From Lepidostoma basale (lineage: Eukaryota; Arthropoda; Insecta; Trichoptera; Lepidostomatidae): DNA of 64,000 nt. A program made the position numbers and the translations under genes. Numbering within the stretch: the stretch's first letter is position 1; every line of letters begins with the position of its first letter. The notes beneath the pieces are model-generated. The model saw nothing but the letters and a program-made list of their open reading frames with translations. It had not been told where the DNA came from and searched no databases. This document shows, in pieces, positions 22,110-32,303 of this stretch. The stretch covers positions 806,001 to 870,000 of the forward strand of contig JAHDVF020000892.1 in the NCBI GenBank assembly GCA_022606425.2, in the 5' to 3' direction.

Positions 22110-22245
22110 ATTTCTATGAAAATGTCGTTATAGCTGTATCGGCAACCTATGTTGGCATCACCAGGTGTTACAAACACCTTATGATGGCAATTTTTGGCCA
22201 ACACAGGTTGGCGAAACAAATGTCGCGAAAATTTCATAGAAATTT
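22110..22245. repeat. Foldback repeat
   Basis: AATTTCTATGAAAATGTCG at the left is mirrored by CGCGAAAATTTCATAGAAATT at the right, with CCAACACAGGTTGGCGAAAC inside. A partial relative is at 25490-25540. Confidence 0.75.
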
Positions 22246-23034
22246 ACAACTGTGTTTCAAAATAGTTATTGAGTCTTATACTCTAGTAAAAAAATATTAC
22301 TTATTACCAATTTGAATTCTTAGAATTATTTGTTTTAAAGTAAACTTTTACGTTTTTATTTATAAAGCAAGAGCCAGAACTATTTTGAAACATGTTATAA
22401 TGAAGGTAAGTCGCTATTGGGTCAAGTTATTCTCTCCATCTAAGCACTTTTAATATTCGAACATCGATGCTGTAAGAACAATATAATAACGTAAACAATT
22501 AAAAAAAAAATCCAAAATTGTCTGTCGTGTTTGGATATTTCTATTACACAAATTACAGTCGATGTTTCTGTGTGTATGTTTTTGATACAGTTGATTTTGT
22601 AGCGTGAAAAGATTGAAGCATGCAAAATGGCAGATCACTAGAATACACATTTTCATAATAAAACAGTATTAAATATAATAAAGAGATAAAATAGCACTAA
22701 AAATAGATTTGTATTGTATAAATAAAATACCATTTGGAAAATAGTTGAGAAATTTCTTTGTAATAAATGCGTATGTCAACAATTTGTACTTTTTTTTAAT
22801 TAAAAAATATATTATATATCAAAAATACAGACACTTAAGATATTTAAAAAAATGTGTGCCGAAATACTGAATTAAAATAACAATTATCTCATGTGAACAT
22901 GTGCTGAAATTAACAATAATTCTAAATAAAACAGTCGTAAAGTGTTAGAGTATTAACACTTAGGTACGAGAGATATAAAATATTAAATATACGAAACCGT
23001 TTATTTGAATAAATAGGAATAAAAATAACTACAG

Positions 23035-23240
23035 GCTGTAATAAAATGAGCATGCAGCTAAATAAACTACAGCCGACTCGCGTCCGGGTTGGGCAAAGCA
23101 GACTCGGGCAATGGGACTGTATTGTACTGTCCAGGAGCTGAAGGTTGACCCGAGGCCTACCAGCCCTCGCCAGCACGCGACCGCCACAGGAAGAGAGGAA
23201 CAGAGACCGGGTGAGTCCGAAGGACAACATAACGTGATCA
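23035..23240. other. GC-richer block with a splice-donor-like site
   Basis: Balanced composition within AT-rich intron. Plus strand has GAGACCGGGTGAGTCCG near 23203-23219, a good donor match, but the region is inside a minus-strand intron and no coding sequence precedes it. Nothing recognised. Confidence 0.2.
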
Positions 23241-23854
23241 AAAGCTGAACTCCTTGTGCTTGACATTACATAATATAATAAAAACTTTATATGTACAAGA
23301 AAAAGGTGCAATCTGTATATTTGTATATATGTTATATGCAATAGTTAATCTGTGTTGAAGATTGTTTTAAAGTATGAGATAAATCTGCTCGGGATACACG
23401 ATAGGGTCTGCTGCTCTCTTTAAGACACGCTTTGATTGGCCTTTTCACTGTGGTCACATAACCCAATACATTCAATCTGAATCCTACTTATCTTAAACAT
23501 AATGTTCATTTCTGAATTACGCTAAATAATTGTTTGGTTGTCGTCACGAAAGATACAGAGCACTGAACGAACCCAGTCGATACAATTTTTAAAAGCAATA
23601 TTGTTCATTGCGGAATTTCATTATATTAAACTTTATACGTTAACACTTATTTGTTCATCTTAAACGAGTTAAATGAGAGTCTATATGCTTTCATCGTCTG
23701 GAGAATACTATAACGTATAGATGAAAGCACATCAACATCGAAGATCTCGAAGAATTGTGTTTTCGTATATATTTACTTGTGTTTTATTATATCGACGGAA
23801 TTCAATTGGCAACTCCTGCAAATAGTGTTGCAGCAGTTCTCAACAGTGTCCGAG

Positions 23855-23965
23855 GCATCTTCCTCCAGGACGAGACACAAAGACAATACGTTACGCTTGA
23901 ATCCGGGACTCCTCCGCCAATCTATCGAGGACTAGAGAGCCGCTCTATACAACTAAACAGACAAG
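23855..23965 (+). repeat. Dispersed repeat shared with 20940-21030
   Basis: An open frame over it reads RQYVTLESGTPPPIYRGLES, which I cannot assign to a family. Two copies 2.9 kb apart in the same intron suggest a retroelement coding remnant. Confidence 0.5.
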
Positions 23966-24027
23966 AGGCTCGGTTAGGTGTGTGAACAGAAAGAGGTTAA
24001 CAAGTGACGTCATGGACATGTTCGTAC

Positions 24028-24161
24028 CGTGTCGCCTACCTTCTTCTCCCACTGGAGCACATAGGGAACTGGGTGGTCCCCAGGAAACTCCACGTGGCAG
24101 TTGAACACGACGCTCTCACCCAGAATGGCGGTGATGTGCACCGCATCTTGGAAGCAATACA
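24028..24161 (-). CDS. tutl: turtle (tutl) exon: first half of Ig domain 1
   Basis: Minus-strand exon of 134 bases (2 + 44 codons). The translation begins VYCFQDAVHITAILGE and runs through VVFNCHVEFPGDHPVPYV to LQWEKKVGDT, which is the start of turtle Ig domain 1. It holds the first disulphide cysteine (Cys55 of the predicted precursor) and the conserved core Trp71. Acceptor TCTCCCGCAG is at 24162-24171. The donor used is probably ACG|GTACGA (exon end 24028), because the resulting KKVGDT-GQEIPIYIWYE aligns without gaps to the Drosophila arrangement KKVSETGSDLPIYIWYE as I remember it. A second donor, AAG|GTAGGC, lies 12 bases upstream in the same phase and would remove VGDT. The next exon starts in phase 0, matching either choice. 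Introns on both sides are filled with repeats (3.7 and 4.5 kb). Confidence 0.93.
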
Positions 24162-24221
24162 CTGCGGGAGACAAAACGACACATTAGACACAATATAATA
24201 TAGTACAATATTAATTTTTTT

Positions 24222-24460
24222 AAAGGATTAATTGTATCTCAATAGAGACAAAGATGTAAATTATTTGGAAACAGAATATGGTAGTCGAGGCGCTTACAGG
24301 ACTTATGACCTGTCATTGGTTGGGTTAAGCGATCACTTTATGTTTAACAGCATTCACCATTCCGCCCTTTTTACGACACCACGTCTGACAATTCTTGTTA
24401 ATATTTTTTAATAACTTCACTGTTGGTAGGGACATCTACATTAGCGCCATCTATTTAGAT
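24222..24460 (+). mobile_element. SINE-2 copy
   Basis: AAAGGATTAATTGTATCTCA to ACATTAGCGCCATCTATTTA, collinear with the copy at 11905. No long poly(A) remains. Confidence 0.85.
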
Positions 24461-24589
24461 AATTTGTAAGCATTAAGCAGAAAATCTTTATTAATACAAT
24501 GTGAAAGGCTTTTACGAAATTCTTACATTGCTAGATAACGCCTGGAGTGAAACTCCAATTTTTATGCTATTCACTTGTACCAGTTTTTT

Positions 24590-24750
24590 ATAGAATTTGT
24601 TTTTTTGTATACAAATACTTGTAGACAAATACTGGATTTTTATCCATTGCGGGTTAATCGATTTTTAAGGTAAAAAAAAATGATTGACCCGCAATGGGTA
24701 AAAATCCAGTATTTGTCTACAATTATTTGTATACAAAAAACAAATTCTAC
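24590..24750. repeat. Hairpin of an inverted SINE-2-associated head module
   Basis: Two arms of about 65 bases, nearly identical in inverse: TAGAATTTGTTTTTTGTATA through ATCCATTGCGGGTTA, then TGACCCGCAATGGGTA through GTATACAAAAAACAAATTCT. The same head precedes SINE-2 at 780 and 33855. Confidence 0.85.
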
Positions 24751-25994
24751 AATATTCATTATTTGGGACAATATTCTAATCATCGGGCAAATAATCATTT
24801 AACATGTGTAGTTTTTACAGAGACTGCGGGCAAAGAAGCGTGTAGAACAGAAATACGCAAGTAATCGCGGTGGTAAACGGAACGTACAGACTTTCACAAT
24901 AATAGTTGTCGATAAATTTGCCTCCGACTGGGAACTTCCGGCTTGTATTATCAGCTACAAGTTCTATAAGCGATAAAGTTTGCCGGGGAACCGGAGCCGA
25001 GCCGCTCTGCACTTCTGTCCTGCAGCTTTCATTCGGAAACTTTCCCATTGGACTGAAACCGTGTAAAGATACGACACAAGATCACACGATACCATACAAA
25101 ATACGTACTCTAAAACTTTTGCGGGCCTTGCGGTAGCGACTAATTATTCTAACCATAATAAAATATTCCTTCAGTTAATGAGTAAAGTCACGGAAAATTC
25201 CCGTATTTTATAAAGGAATACTATTTTTTTTAACTTTCAAGATAGTAAGATGTATTATTAATTGGCAATAACGGCGGGAAGATTAATTCGAATCACAAAA
25301 ATTCAAATAACTTTAGAGTAAGTTTACAAAATTTATCTAATTAAGGGAATGCCGTGAAACATTTTGAAACATGTTTTCCTATCTAAGAGGAACGACTATA
25401 ACGACGGTTCAATGTTTTATTTACATACTATTCAACATAATTTAATGTTTGAAATTTAAAACACTGTTTTTTTAACATATCACAATTTTTTCTGAGATTT
25501 TCGCAACATAGGTTGGCGAAAAAACTGTCGCGACAATCTCAAAAAAATATGTTAATTGTGAAATGTATAAATAACAGGGTCTCAATATTAAAAAAGAAAG
25601 AGTTAATGAATAAAAAATGTGTGCATTCGGTGGCTGCGCCATGTTGAATAAATACAGAGCGACAGGCACATTAGGCTTGGTGAACTGAAACTCAATACTG
25701 ATAAGAAGCAGAAGCTAGGTTAAAGTTTTAAGATAAATTGTATCTCTCAGATTTAAGACATATGTAAAAGAATTTCACTAACTTAAAAAATGACTATCTG
25801 AATATTTGTATGTCCTAAAATCAAAATAAAATAGAAAGTATCGGTGTACTTCTGTCACACAAGAACTCTTATTATGGTATGATATTATGTTGTACTTTTT
25901 TAAACTTAAAACTGAAAAAAACGATGCATTACAATTAGCGTTAGCAAAGATTGTTAATCCTTGTTTTTTATACAACGATGTAGTACTATTTTTA

Positions 25995-26165
25995 TCAAAG
26001 TATTCGAGATGTGGACCTATAGAAAAATCCTAGGAATTTCCTGGAGATGCCACACCACAAATGACAAGGTTCTGAGCGGAATCGAAGAAACCCGGAACCT
26101 GTCAGCGTAAGATCGGAAAGGTGTGCAGAATTGATAGGCCATATGCTGTGATATGGAAATACCCT
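25995..26165 (+). mobile_element. LINE C-terminal fragment
   Basis: Codes FEMWTYRKILGISWRCHTTN and GIEETRNLSA before stops, as in the fragment at 5060 (FEMWIYRRMLRISW). Confidence 0.65.
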
Positions 26166-26469
26166 GCACAATATTATAATAAATATCAGCTCTAGTGAAA
26201 ATTACATCTTGATTTTATGATATTAGAAATAATACCGTAGAAATATAAATAAAAACGGGGTTTGAAAAGTAATTTACGCGAATTAAAAATTAATTTAACA
26301 TTTTCCATGAAGTGATTACACTTCAAAAGACATGATATATTGGGAATAGAATTCATATCACAGCAAAAATATGATACGAAGCATACAAATCTGTATTAGG
26401 AACTCTAATCGTGACAAACATCCTGGGTCGCTCTATAAATAGGACCAGATAAATGACATTATTAATATA

Positions 26470-26760
26470 AATCACAGCCGCCAAGCAAGACCTGGTTGTG
26501 GTAATGGTTTAATAATGTTCGCAGCGCCCGACGTGAACCGACTACAGGCTCCTGTTTTACCTGCCGTGTGAACAAACGCGTCCGAGGGGAGTCGGAATAA
26601 TAATGGCATCTCCAGTGAGCCAGTCAATTTTAATAATTTAATGTAATAGACAATAAATGTTACAGCGCGCGTAACAACAGATAACAGGCAGATTCGAGGT
26701 ACGGGGACATGGGAATTCTGCAAGATTGGGTGATAAAGTTGGCGGCGAGAAAACGACTTA
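26470..26760. other. Unique higher-complexity block
   Basis: Contains GCGCCCGACGTGAACCGACT, GCGTCCGAGGGGAGTCGGAA and TTACAGCGCGCGTAAC, with no repeat match or protein signal. Lies in the intron just 3' of the signal-peptide exon; a regulatory role is possible. Confidence 0.35.
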
Positions 26761-27491
26761 AATGGATAAGGACTGCGTTAATAATTCAACCAAATTTCCA
26801 GGGAACACCCACTAAAAATGCGAATTCCAGGACTCCAAAGGTCTAGAAATAATAATAAAAATACGAACATATTCTTATAAAAGCTCACTTTGCGGTTAAA
26901 CTTATGGAAAGGTTATATTTCAAGCCAACTAGTTTATATTGTAGCCAAGCTTTATCATGACAATACAAGAACTTTTTATAATGTCCCGATAAAGCATGGA
27001 TATAAGTGAAACTAGTTGATTTCACATAAAATAACACATTCAAATTCATTGTTTGTTTTCACATTTGAATAAATATTTGAAAATTTTGTATTTTCATAGC
27101 AATTTTTAAGTTAAAATAAAAATATGTTTAAATGTGTAAATCGAAAAATTACAACCATCCAAAACATGTTTACGAACAGTGAAAAGTTTTCTAATATTTA
27201 GTTTTTTTTTACTTATCAGTCTTTCAAAAAGTAGAATATTCAGTTTTTCATGAGGGATGTTTTGATAAAATCAATAATTTTCAAGAAAATGTCAATTCGC
27301 GATGTTTTAAAATATTTAAAATGTGCAATTTCTTTATAATCAAATGAAATTCAAAATGCCATGAAAAGAATGAGAAGTTCTTCAGATGATTGTGAGATTT
27401 TATTGTATATGTTGGACGGATCGGGATAAATTTTTCTGTCAAAATGGAGTTCGATTCATTGAAGATTAAATTTGTTTATTTATATTTAAAA

Positions 27492-27716
27492 TAAATAGAA
27501 ATAAAAACACTGCACTTTGTTTTTCACCACTATGCAATTATTTTAATTGCCGAATAGTTTCGCTTGTACCCAAGCATCCTCAGAGCTTCGTAATAATAGT
27601 TATTACGAAGTAATATACGAGTATTATAACTGTTTTTACGAGGCCCTGTGGAAGCTTGGGTACAAGCGAAACTAGTCGGCAATTAAAAACAAAGTGCAGA
27701 GTTTTTATTTCTATTT
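27492..27716. repeat. Foldback repeat 110 bases from the tutl signal-peptide exon
   Basis: Left arm AAATAGAAATAAAAACACTG...TTCGCTTGTACCCAAGC and right arm GCTTGGGTACAAGCGAAACT...GTTTTTATTTCTATTTT are inverse copies with a 70-base centre that itself contains TACGAAGTAATA. Both arms carry the GCTTG-GGTA-CAAGC-GAAAC module. A third copy is at 45648-45695. Confidence 0.85.
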
Positions 27717-27827
27717 TGAAGATTATAGAAATACGTATGTATAGAAGTTACCGATGTATAGAATTAGAGAGATTCAACTGGATATGGATATTAGATAAGG
27801 TGCAAAGGGAATGGAATAACAAGTTAC

Positions 27828-27927
27828 CAGGAGTGTAGAAAGGGAGCAGCAGTAGCGGCAGCAGCGAGAGGGTCAGCGGCGGCCGAGCCGGGGACAGGCG
27901 AACAGGCCCGAGCACCGCGCGCCCCAT
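27828..27927 (-). CDS. tutl: turtle (tutl) signal-peptide coding exon
   Basis: Encodes the N-terminus of the turtle precursor, an immunoglobulin-superfamily membrane protein acting in neurite branching, axon tiling and motor behaviour in Drosophila. Read on the minus strand, ATG at 27927 opens 33 codons plus one base. Residues 18-32 (LTLSLLPLLLLPFYT) form a classic signal-peptide core after a basic stretch (R3, R10, R15, with three prolines). The exon stops at a donor, CTCCTG|GTAACT (exon end 27828). The single leftover G joins TG at the start of the next exon to make Val34, so the phase fits exactly. An in-frame TGA lies six codons upstream of the chosen ATG, so the start is within this exon. 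The signal sequence itself is not conserved enough to name alone; the call rests on phase, strand, order and spacing to two clear turtle exons. A transcript would settle it. Confidence 0.8.
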
Positions 27928-27982
27928 ACCTCTGCTCCCATGTCAACGCCGTGCGCACCGCTTCATCGCCACATCGCCTCGC
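27928..27982 (-). promoter_or_regulatory. tutl 5' leader part of the signal-peptide exon, with three upstream ATGs
   Basis: The exon probably begins at 27982, after an acceptor CTCTGTTGTTGCAG. The 55-base leader holds three upstream ATGs. The first reads ATG TGG CGA TGA. The second runs seven codons to TGA. The third starts 17 bases before the main ATG in another frame and overlaps it, ending at a TGA in the signal-peptide region. Such a leader would be expected to lower initiation at the main start. The acceptor is predicted by eye; upstream non-coding exons must exist. Confidence 0.55.
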
Positions 27983-28134
27983 CTGCAACAACAGAGGAAC
28001 ACACATTAGCATTACGTCACAACAGTATCATCATTCAGAGCTACAGCCTGCAGGAGAGCGTCAGTAACGTGCTATGTCCCCTTTACAAGACAAATCGCTA
28101 CAATTTCACTCAACTAGCTTATATACGATGCTAA

Positions 28135-28265
28135 AGTGGCAAAAGCTATGACTGACTACCTATGTGACAAAAAAATCACACTGTCTTCGGTCTGGTGGAA
28201 TTCACGTGACAATAAAAAAGACTTGCTACTCATCACAAGTCATGAGAATCAATAGCTAAATATAA
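28135..28265 (+). mobile_element. SINE-1 fragment, decayed
   Basis: TCACACTGTCTTCGGTCTGG and AATTCACGTGACAATAAAA with a damaged remainder. No head. Confidence 0.6.
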
Positions 28266-28314
28266 TAATATAGTAATTGGGTTCAAATAACCCGCTGTAT
28301 GCAAAAAGTATTAT

Positions 28315-28540
28315 TATTAATATTTTTTTTTTGGATCGCTCTTTACATCTCATCAGCATGAGCCAAATCGATGTAAAGAGTATTATAGCTATCATAGTGA
28401 TTCTCGTGACATGTGATAGGTAGCTAATCTATCGCCATTTTATTGTCACGTGAATTCTACACCAGACGCCGGGAATCAAACCCGGAACCTTCGGAATGGT
28501 AGTCAATGCACTTACCACTCGGCTACGAAGGTCGTCAAAA
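28315..28540 (-). mobile_element. SINE-1 copy with internal deletion
   Basis: Complete tail side and tRNA-like head (CGAAGGTTCCGGGTTTGATT on the minus strand), but the segment between ACCAGA and CGCCGGG (the TGTGATTGTCAC part) is deleted. Confidence 0.88.
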
Positions 28541-30519
28541 ATGTGGAAAGCAACGGGAACCAATCTCTAAGACCCACCTTTGTAATAATCAGCCTTGTAA
28601 TATTTCAAACACATGATTTCTCAAAGTACTTCAAGATTAGTCAGCATCACACGTTTTCCTAGTTCTAAATCCTTATCGAAAAATGATAATTCCCCACATT
28701 TAAAGATTTCTTAGGCTTGAATGTTTCTAGAGAACAGTGCTAAGCCAAAAGAAAGACGATAATTAAATTTTATTTGAGTAAGTTCACGCGTGGATACCAG
28801 AAGTACCCAGTATTGCTTTAACTAATAATATACTCAACATTTAAAGGTATCAAACAAAACAATTGTCACATAACTAAGAAATAACGATATTGAAATCTTA
28901 CAAATGCTAAAAGAAAGTTTGCAGTAGTTCATAATACAGAATAGTTTAGTAAATGAAAATGTTGATATAAAATGTCATGTGTGGAAAGAAGTTAATCCAT
29001 GTAAGAATAGTCTGAAATTCTAATTCATAAAACTTGATATTTACACACTACTTAATATTGAATTTAATAGCACATGAAAGTTCTCACAGATAAACAAACG
29101 AAACTCTACAGATATTCTTGAAAACAATGATTCGGTATCAGGTTGTACCATTGCAATTGTTAATATAAGAGAGACGTTCGATATTAATATCTCACTTCGA
29201 AGATTTCCTCACACCATTGAGAAACATTTCGATGTAGATTCAATATCTCATCCAGATAATCGAGACAGTTGCATGACTTGAATGTGTATATAAAAATAAC
29301 ACAAATCAAAAGAGATTCGCCCGCAGTTCCAAATATTGATAAAGGCCCAAAATAGAAAATACGGAACATCCACACGGCGAGAGTGGAGTAATCCCCGTAG
29401 CAAGTAGACAGGCCATCAATATCCTGTATTTATAAAACGAAAACTGAAATTCTGTGAAGATCTATTCCGCCGATAACTGGCTTATCGATTACCCACTGCG
29501 ATGCTATAATATAATAACGTCAAATCGGGTGCAGAATCAAAGAGATATCATCAACACAGAGAATAGACCACACAATAAATAGAATTCATTCAATTTAACA
29601 AAACATATAATATAAAATAAGAACAACTCAAAAAGATAAAGATTCAGACACGTTTAACTCATTTTGAGTCCCCTTTCTACAGACAGTAACATACATTTTA
29701 ACGAACTTATCCAGTATTATATAGTATTTTATATTAAGTAAAACGTACGTATTCTAGGAGTTTAATTATATTTTATAGGAGTAACATGCTTCGATGAGGG
29801 CATTATCAGATAAAATATATTACTCAAATAAAATAAAAATTCTAAAAAACGTGTGTTTTCTTTAATATTAAATTCTTAATATAAAGTTTCACATCATTCG
29901 AGCGTCAAGAATAACAAAGTCTTAATTTGATATAGATTTTTCTCAGTCCTTTATTCTTTCAAAAAAAATATATAATAATAATGAATTCCCTTCTTAAGTT
30001 TTGTTTACGACCAATCCGTGACAAATTTTCGTTTGAAATCAAAAAGCTAAACTAAATACCACAAATAACCCAATCAACTTCTCAGGTTCTCTATAATAAA
30101 GGTTTCTGATTTCATTCGACTGATCTCTTCCATTCAATGTTTCCCTCTATTTTAGATGCAAAATCACGAATCTACACATAATGTCTTTTAAAGAATTTTC
30201 CTTTAAAAGGCTTTTACATAAAAACGTATTTGATCTAAAATAACTGATATTTGTACTGGGGTTGTAAACGAGAATAATAATAAGAACAAAACTGCTTTAC
30301 GCGAAACGTAAGAAATTTCTACAGGCTTTGAAATATTTTAAGGGTTTTGGTTCTTAGAAACCTGTGTACGTACGCCGAGCTATAGATAGATAAGAACGTA
30401 AGCAGGAAAAGGATACACTAAAGAATTTATACAAAAGCTCCCATTCTCGCTCTAATGCAAGTGAATTATATTTTAACAAACGCTTTTACACAACCGAACG
30501 TTGTTTTATAGGCGATTTC

Positions 30520-30800
30520 CACACTCCAGAGCCCGCCGCGGCTCTAAATCAAGTCGATTGTTCCCTATATGCAATAAAGAATTGCCGTTTGGTTGCAAAG
30601 CGAATGAAAGTAATTTCAATCGTCATTCTCTAGGATAAACAGCCGAGTTTGTATTCCGGGGGGCTCGCTGCTCACTCAGATAAATCAGAAATGCCTCTCG
30701 CCCGTATTAGTATTCCTGACGCGGCCAGCGAGAACCCTTGCAGGGATGTGGAGGAAAAAATAATAGGACAGTCGTTCATGGCTGGAGGAGCATCGAGATA
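30520..30800. other. Unique higher-complexity block
   Basis: CCAGAGCCCGCCGCGGCTCT, CCGGGGGGCTCGCTGCTCAC and GACGCGGCCAGCGAGAACCC lie within 250 bases of balanced composition; no repeat match and no protein signal. Confidence 0.35.
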
Positions 30801-31049
30801 TCAGTGACAAATGTATTTTTTTGTAGAAAAACTTTTGGCTTTGTGCTTACAAGTATCGACCTCTAGAAGTCGAATGTACGTGCGGATTATCACAGTATAT
30901 TATGGTTCTTATATTCGATTGTTCTCTAACAAGGCGAAACTCGTTTCCACAAATATTAAATTATATTTTTTGATAAATCTATGATAATTACACCATGTGA
31001 TTAATTTATGAATCAATACAGTTTTCATTTTACTTATATGGCGATGTTT

Positions 31050-31170
31050 TTTTAATAACTACTTCCATTTTTGTCTTTATTTTGAAAGATACCAGTTTTG
31101 CCAGGCTCGCTGGTATCGACAGTCAAAAATAGAAGTACGAGTAGTTCTTAAAAAAAACATCGTTTTATGT
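31050..31170. repeat. Foldback repeat, ACCAG...CTGG type
   Basis: GATGTTTTTTTAATAACTAC at left and GTAGTTCTTAAAAAAAACAT at right, around ACCAGTTTTGCCAGG and CTCGCTGGT. Relatives at 36800-36925 and 48405-48490. Confidence 0.75.
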
Positions 31171-31924
31171 TATTATTATTTCCATTAAACTTTAATCGTA
31201 GACTAAGAAGTTTCAAAAATATCTACACTTAGCCTTACTAGAACACTTGTGAAATGTGTTAGTGAATCGAAACATATCAAATCACGACAAGCAATTTAAA
31301 TCACTTTTCCAATTATCCCATTTTCAAACGATTTTTTTCCTGATGACTTATCATTATTTGTCTAAGCTTATGACTTAAGTCTGGTATGTGTACTCAAAGG
31401 AGCTATTAGAAGTGATCTTTTCAATTAATACTGAGTTTTATTTTATTTGCAGCTGTTTCGCTTTGCTGGGTTTTCTATTATGCAATACAACATTACTGAA
31501 GAAGTAGAAATAAGAATAAAGAGGTATCGAGAAAAGATCTGAATTGGCAAAATATTGCATAATAAAGACGTTGAAAAGAAGATTATTGTGAGCTGAATGC
31601 GGATTCCCACATACACGGAAATAATATGTAAATCGAAATGCTGAAAGGTAATCGATTAGAAACTCCCTAATGATGACATCCGAGGCAAAAAAGGAAACAT
31701 AATCACCGTAATTTATGGTGGCAATTTCCTATTAGGAGCAACGCGGCCCGTGATGGGCTTACCCTATAAAATGGGGGTTGAGGCGGCTTAGCGAAAGAAT
31801 ATCGGAGCGTGGAAAAATTTATAAACCGAATTTTAAAATGACTTTTTAACATAAACACATGTAAGCGTCGCGCGTCGTTCTATTTTCAAATCGAATACTT
31901 TTGACGATTTTTTTATGAATTAAA

Positions 31925-32035
31925 ACAGTTTTTTTCACTTTTGAATTTATTTTTCTCGACATATTTCGAAGACCTACCTTCATCATCGGGAGAACGATAT
32001 AAACTCAAAAGTAAAAAAAAACCGGTTTTTTAATT
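31925..32035. repeat. Foldback-type repeat, single arm
   Basis: Minus strand CCCGATGATGAAGGTAGGTC followed by TTCGAAATATGTCGAG, bordered by TTTTTTCACTTTTGAA and TCAAAAGTAAAAAAAA. Relative of the element at 32167. Confidence 0.7.
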
Positions 32036-32166
32036 CATAAAAAAATCCGTCATTTTGGTATTCTAGTGTTAACGCCTTAGGTTTATCTAAAATGTAAAAA
32101 ATACGCTTAGATTTTGAGAATTTAATGTTGCTCAAAAATGGAAATATATTCAAATTTTTATTACAT

Positions 32167-32303
32167 TGTTTTTTCCACTTTTGAGTTTATTTTTCAAGAC
32201 ATGTTTCGAAGGCTTACACCTTCATCTTCGGGAAACGATCAAAGATGAAGGTGTGAGCCTTCGAAACATGTCGAGAAAAATAAACTCAAAAGTGGAAAAA
32301 ACA
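32167..32303. repeat. Foldback repeat with near-perfect 60-base arms
   Basis: TGTTTTTTCCACTTTTGAGT...CATGTTTCGAAGGC is mirrored by GCCTTCGAAACATGTC...ACTCAAAAGTGGAAAAAACA. The module GATGAAGGTG...GCCTTCGAAACATGTC occurs on both strands. Confidence 0.9.

Larger units (their letters stand above)
19534..24027 (-). other. tutl intron, 4.5 kb, within Ig domain 1
   Basis: Bounded by GTACGA (donor) and TGTGTAG (acceptor). It holds a SINE-1 copy (20155), foldbacks at 21.14 and 22.11 kb, a 100-bp repeat found twice (20.94 and 23.86 kb) and two higher-complexity blocks (21370-21700, 23035-23240). Nothing is recognisable in 19540-20150, 20340-20930 or 22250-23030. Confidence 0.8.
24162..27827 (-). other. 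tutl intron between signal peptide and Ig domain 1, 3.7 kb
   Basis: Begins GTAACT and ends CTCCCGCAG. Contents: a SINE-2 copy with an adjacent hairpin (24222-24750), a small foldback (25.50 kb), a LINE tail (26.0 kb), a unique higher-complexity block (26470-26760) and a foldback at 27.5 kb. The rest (24750-25490, 25540-25990, 26760-27490) is AT-rich with no assignable feature; 24890-25080 is less AT-rich but shows no frame. Confidence 0.7.

Noticed and set aside
22922..23341. 139-codon minus-strand gene or missed turtle exon
   Set aside because: The translation has no Ig features and lies between two exons that already join in phase.
27560..27670. Active hammerhead ribozymes in the foldback repeats
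   Set aside because: The core resembles CUGANGA...GAAA, but all copies have an extra base before the stem and most have core changes; kept only as a motif observation.
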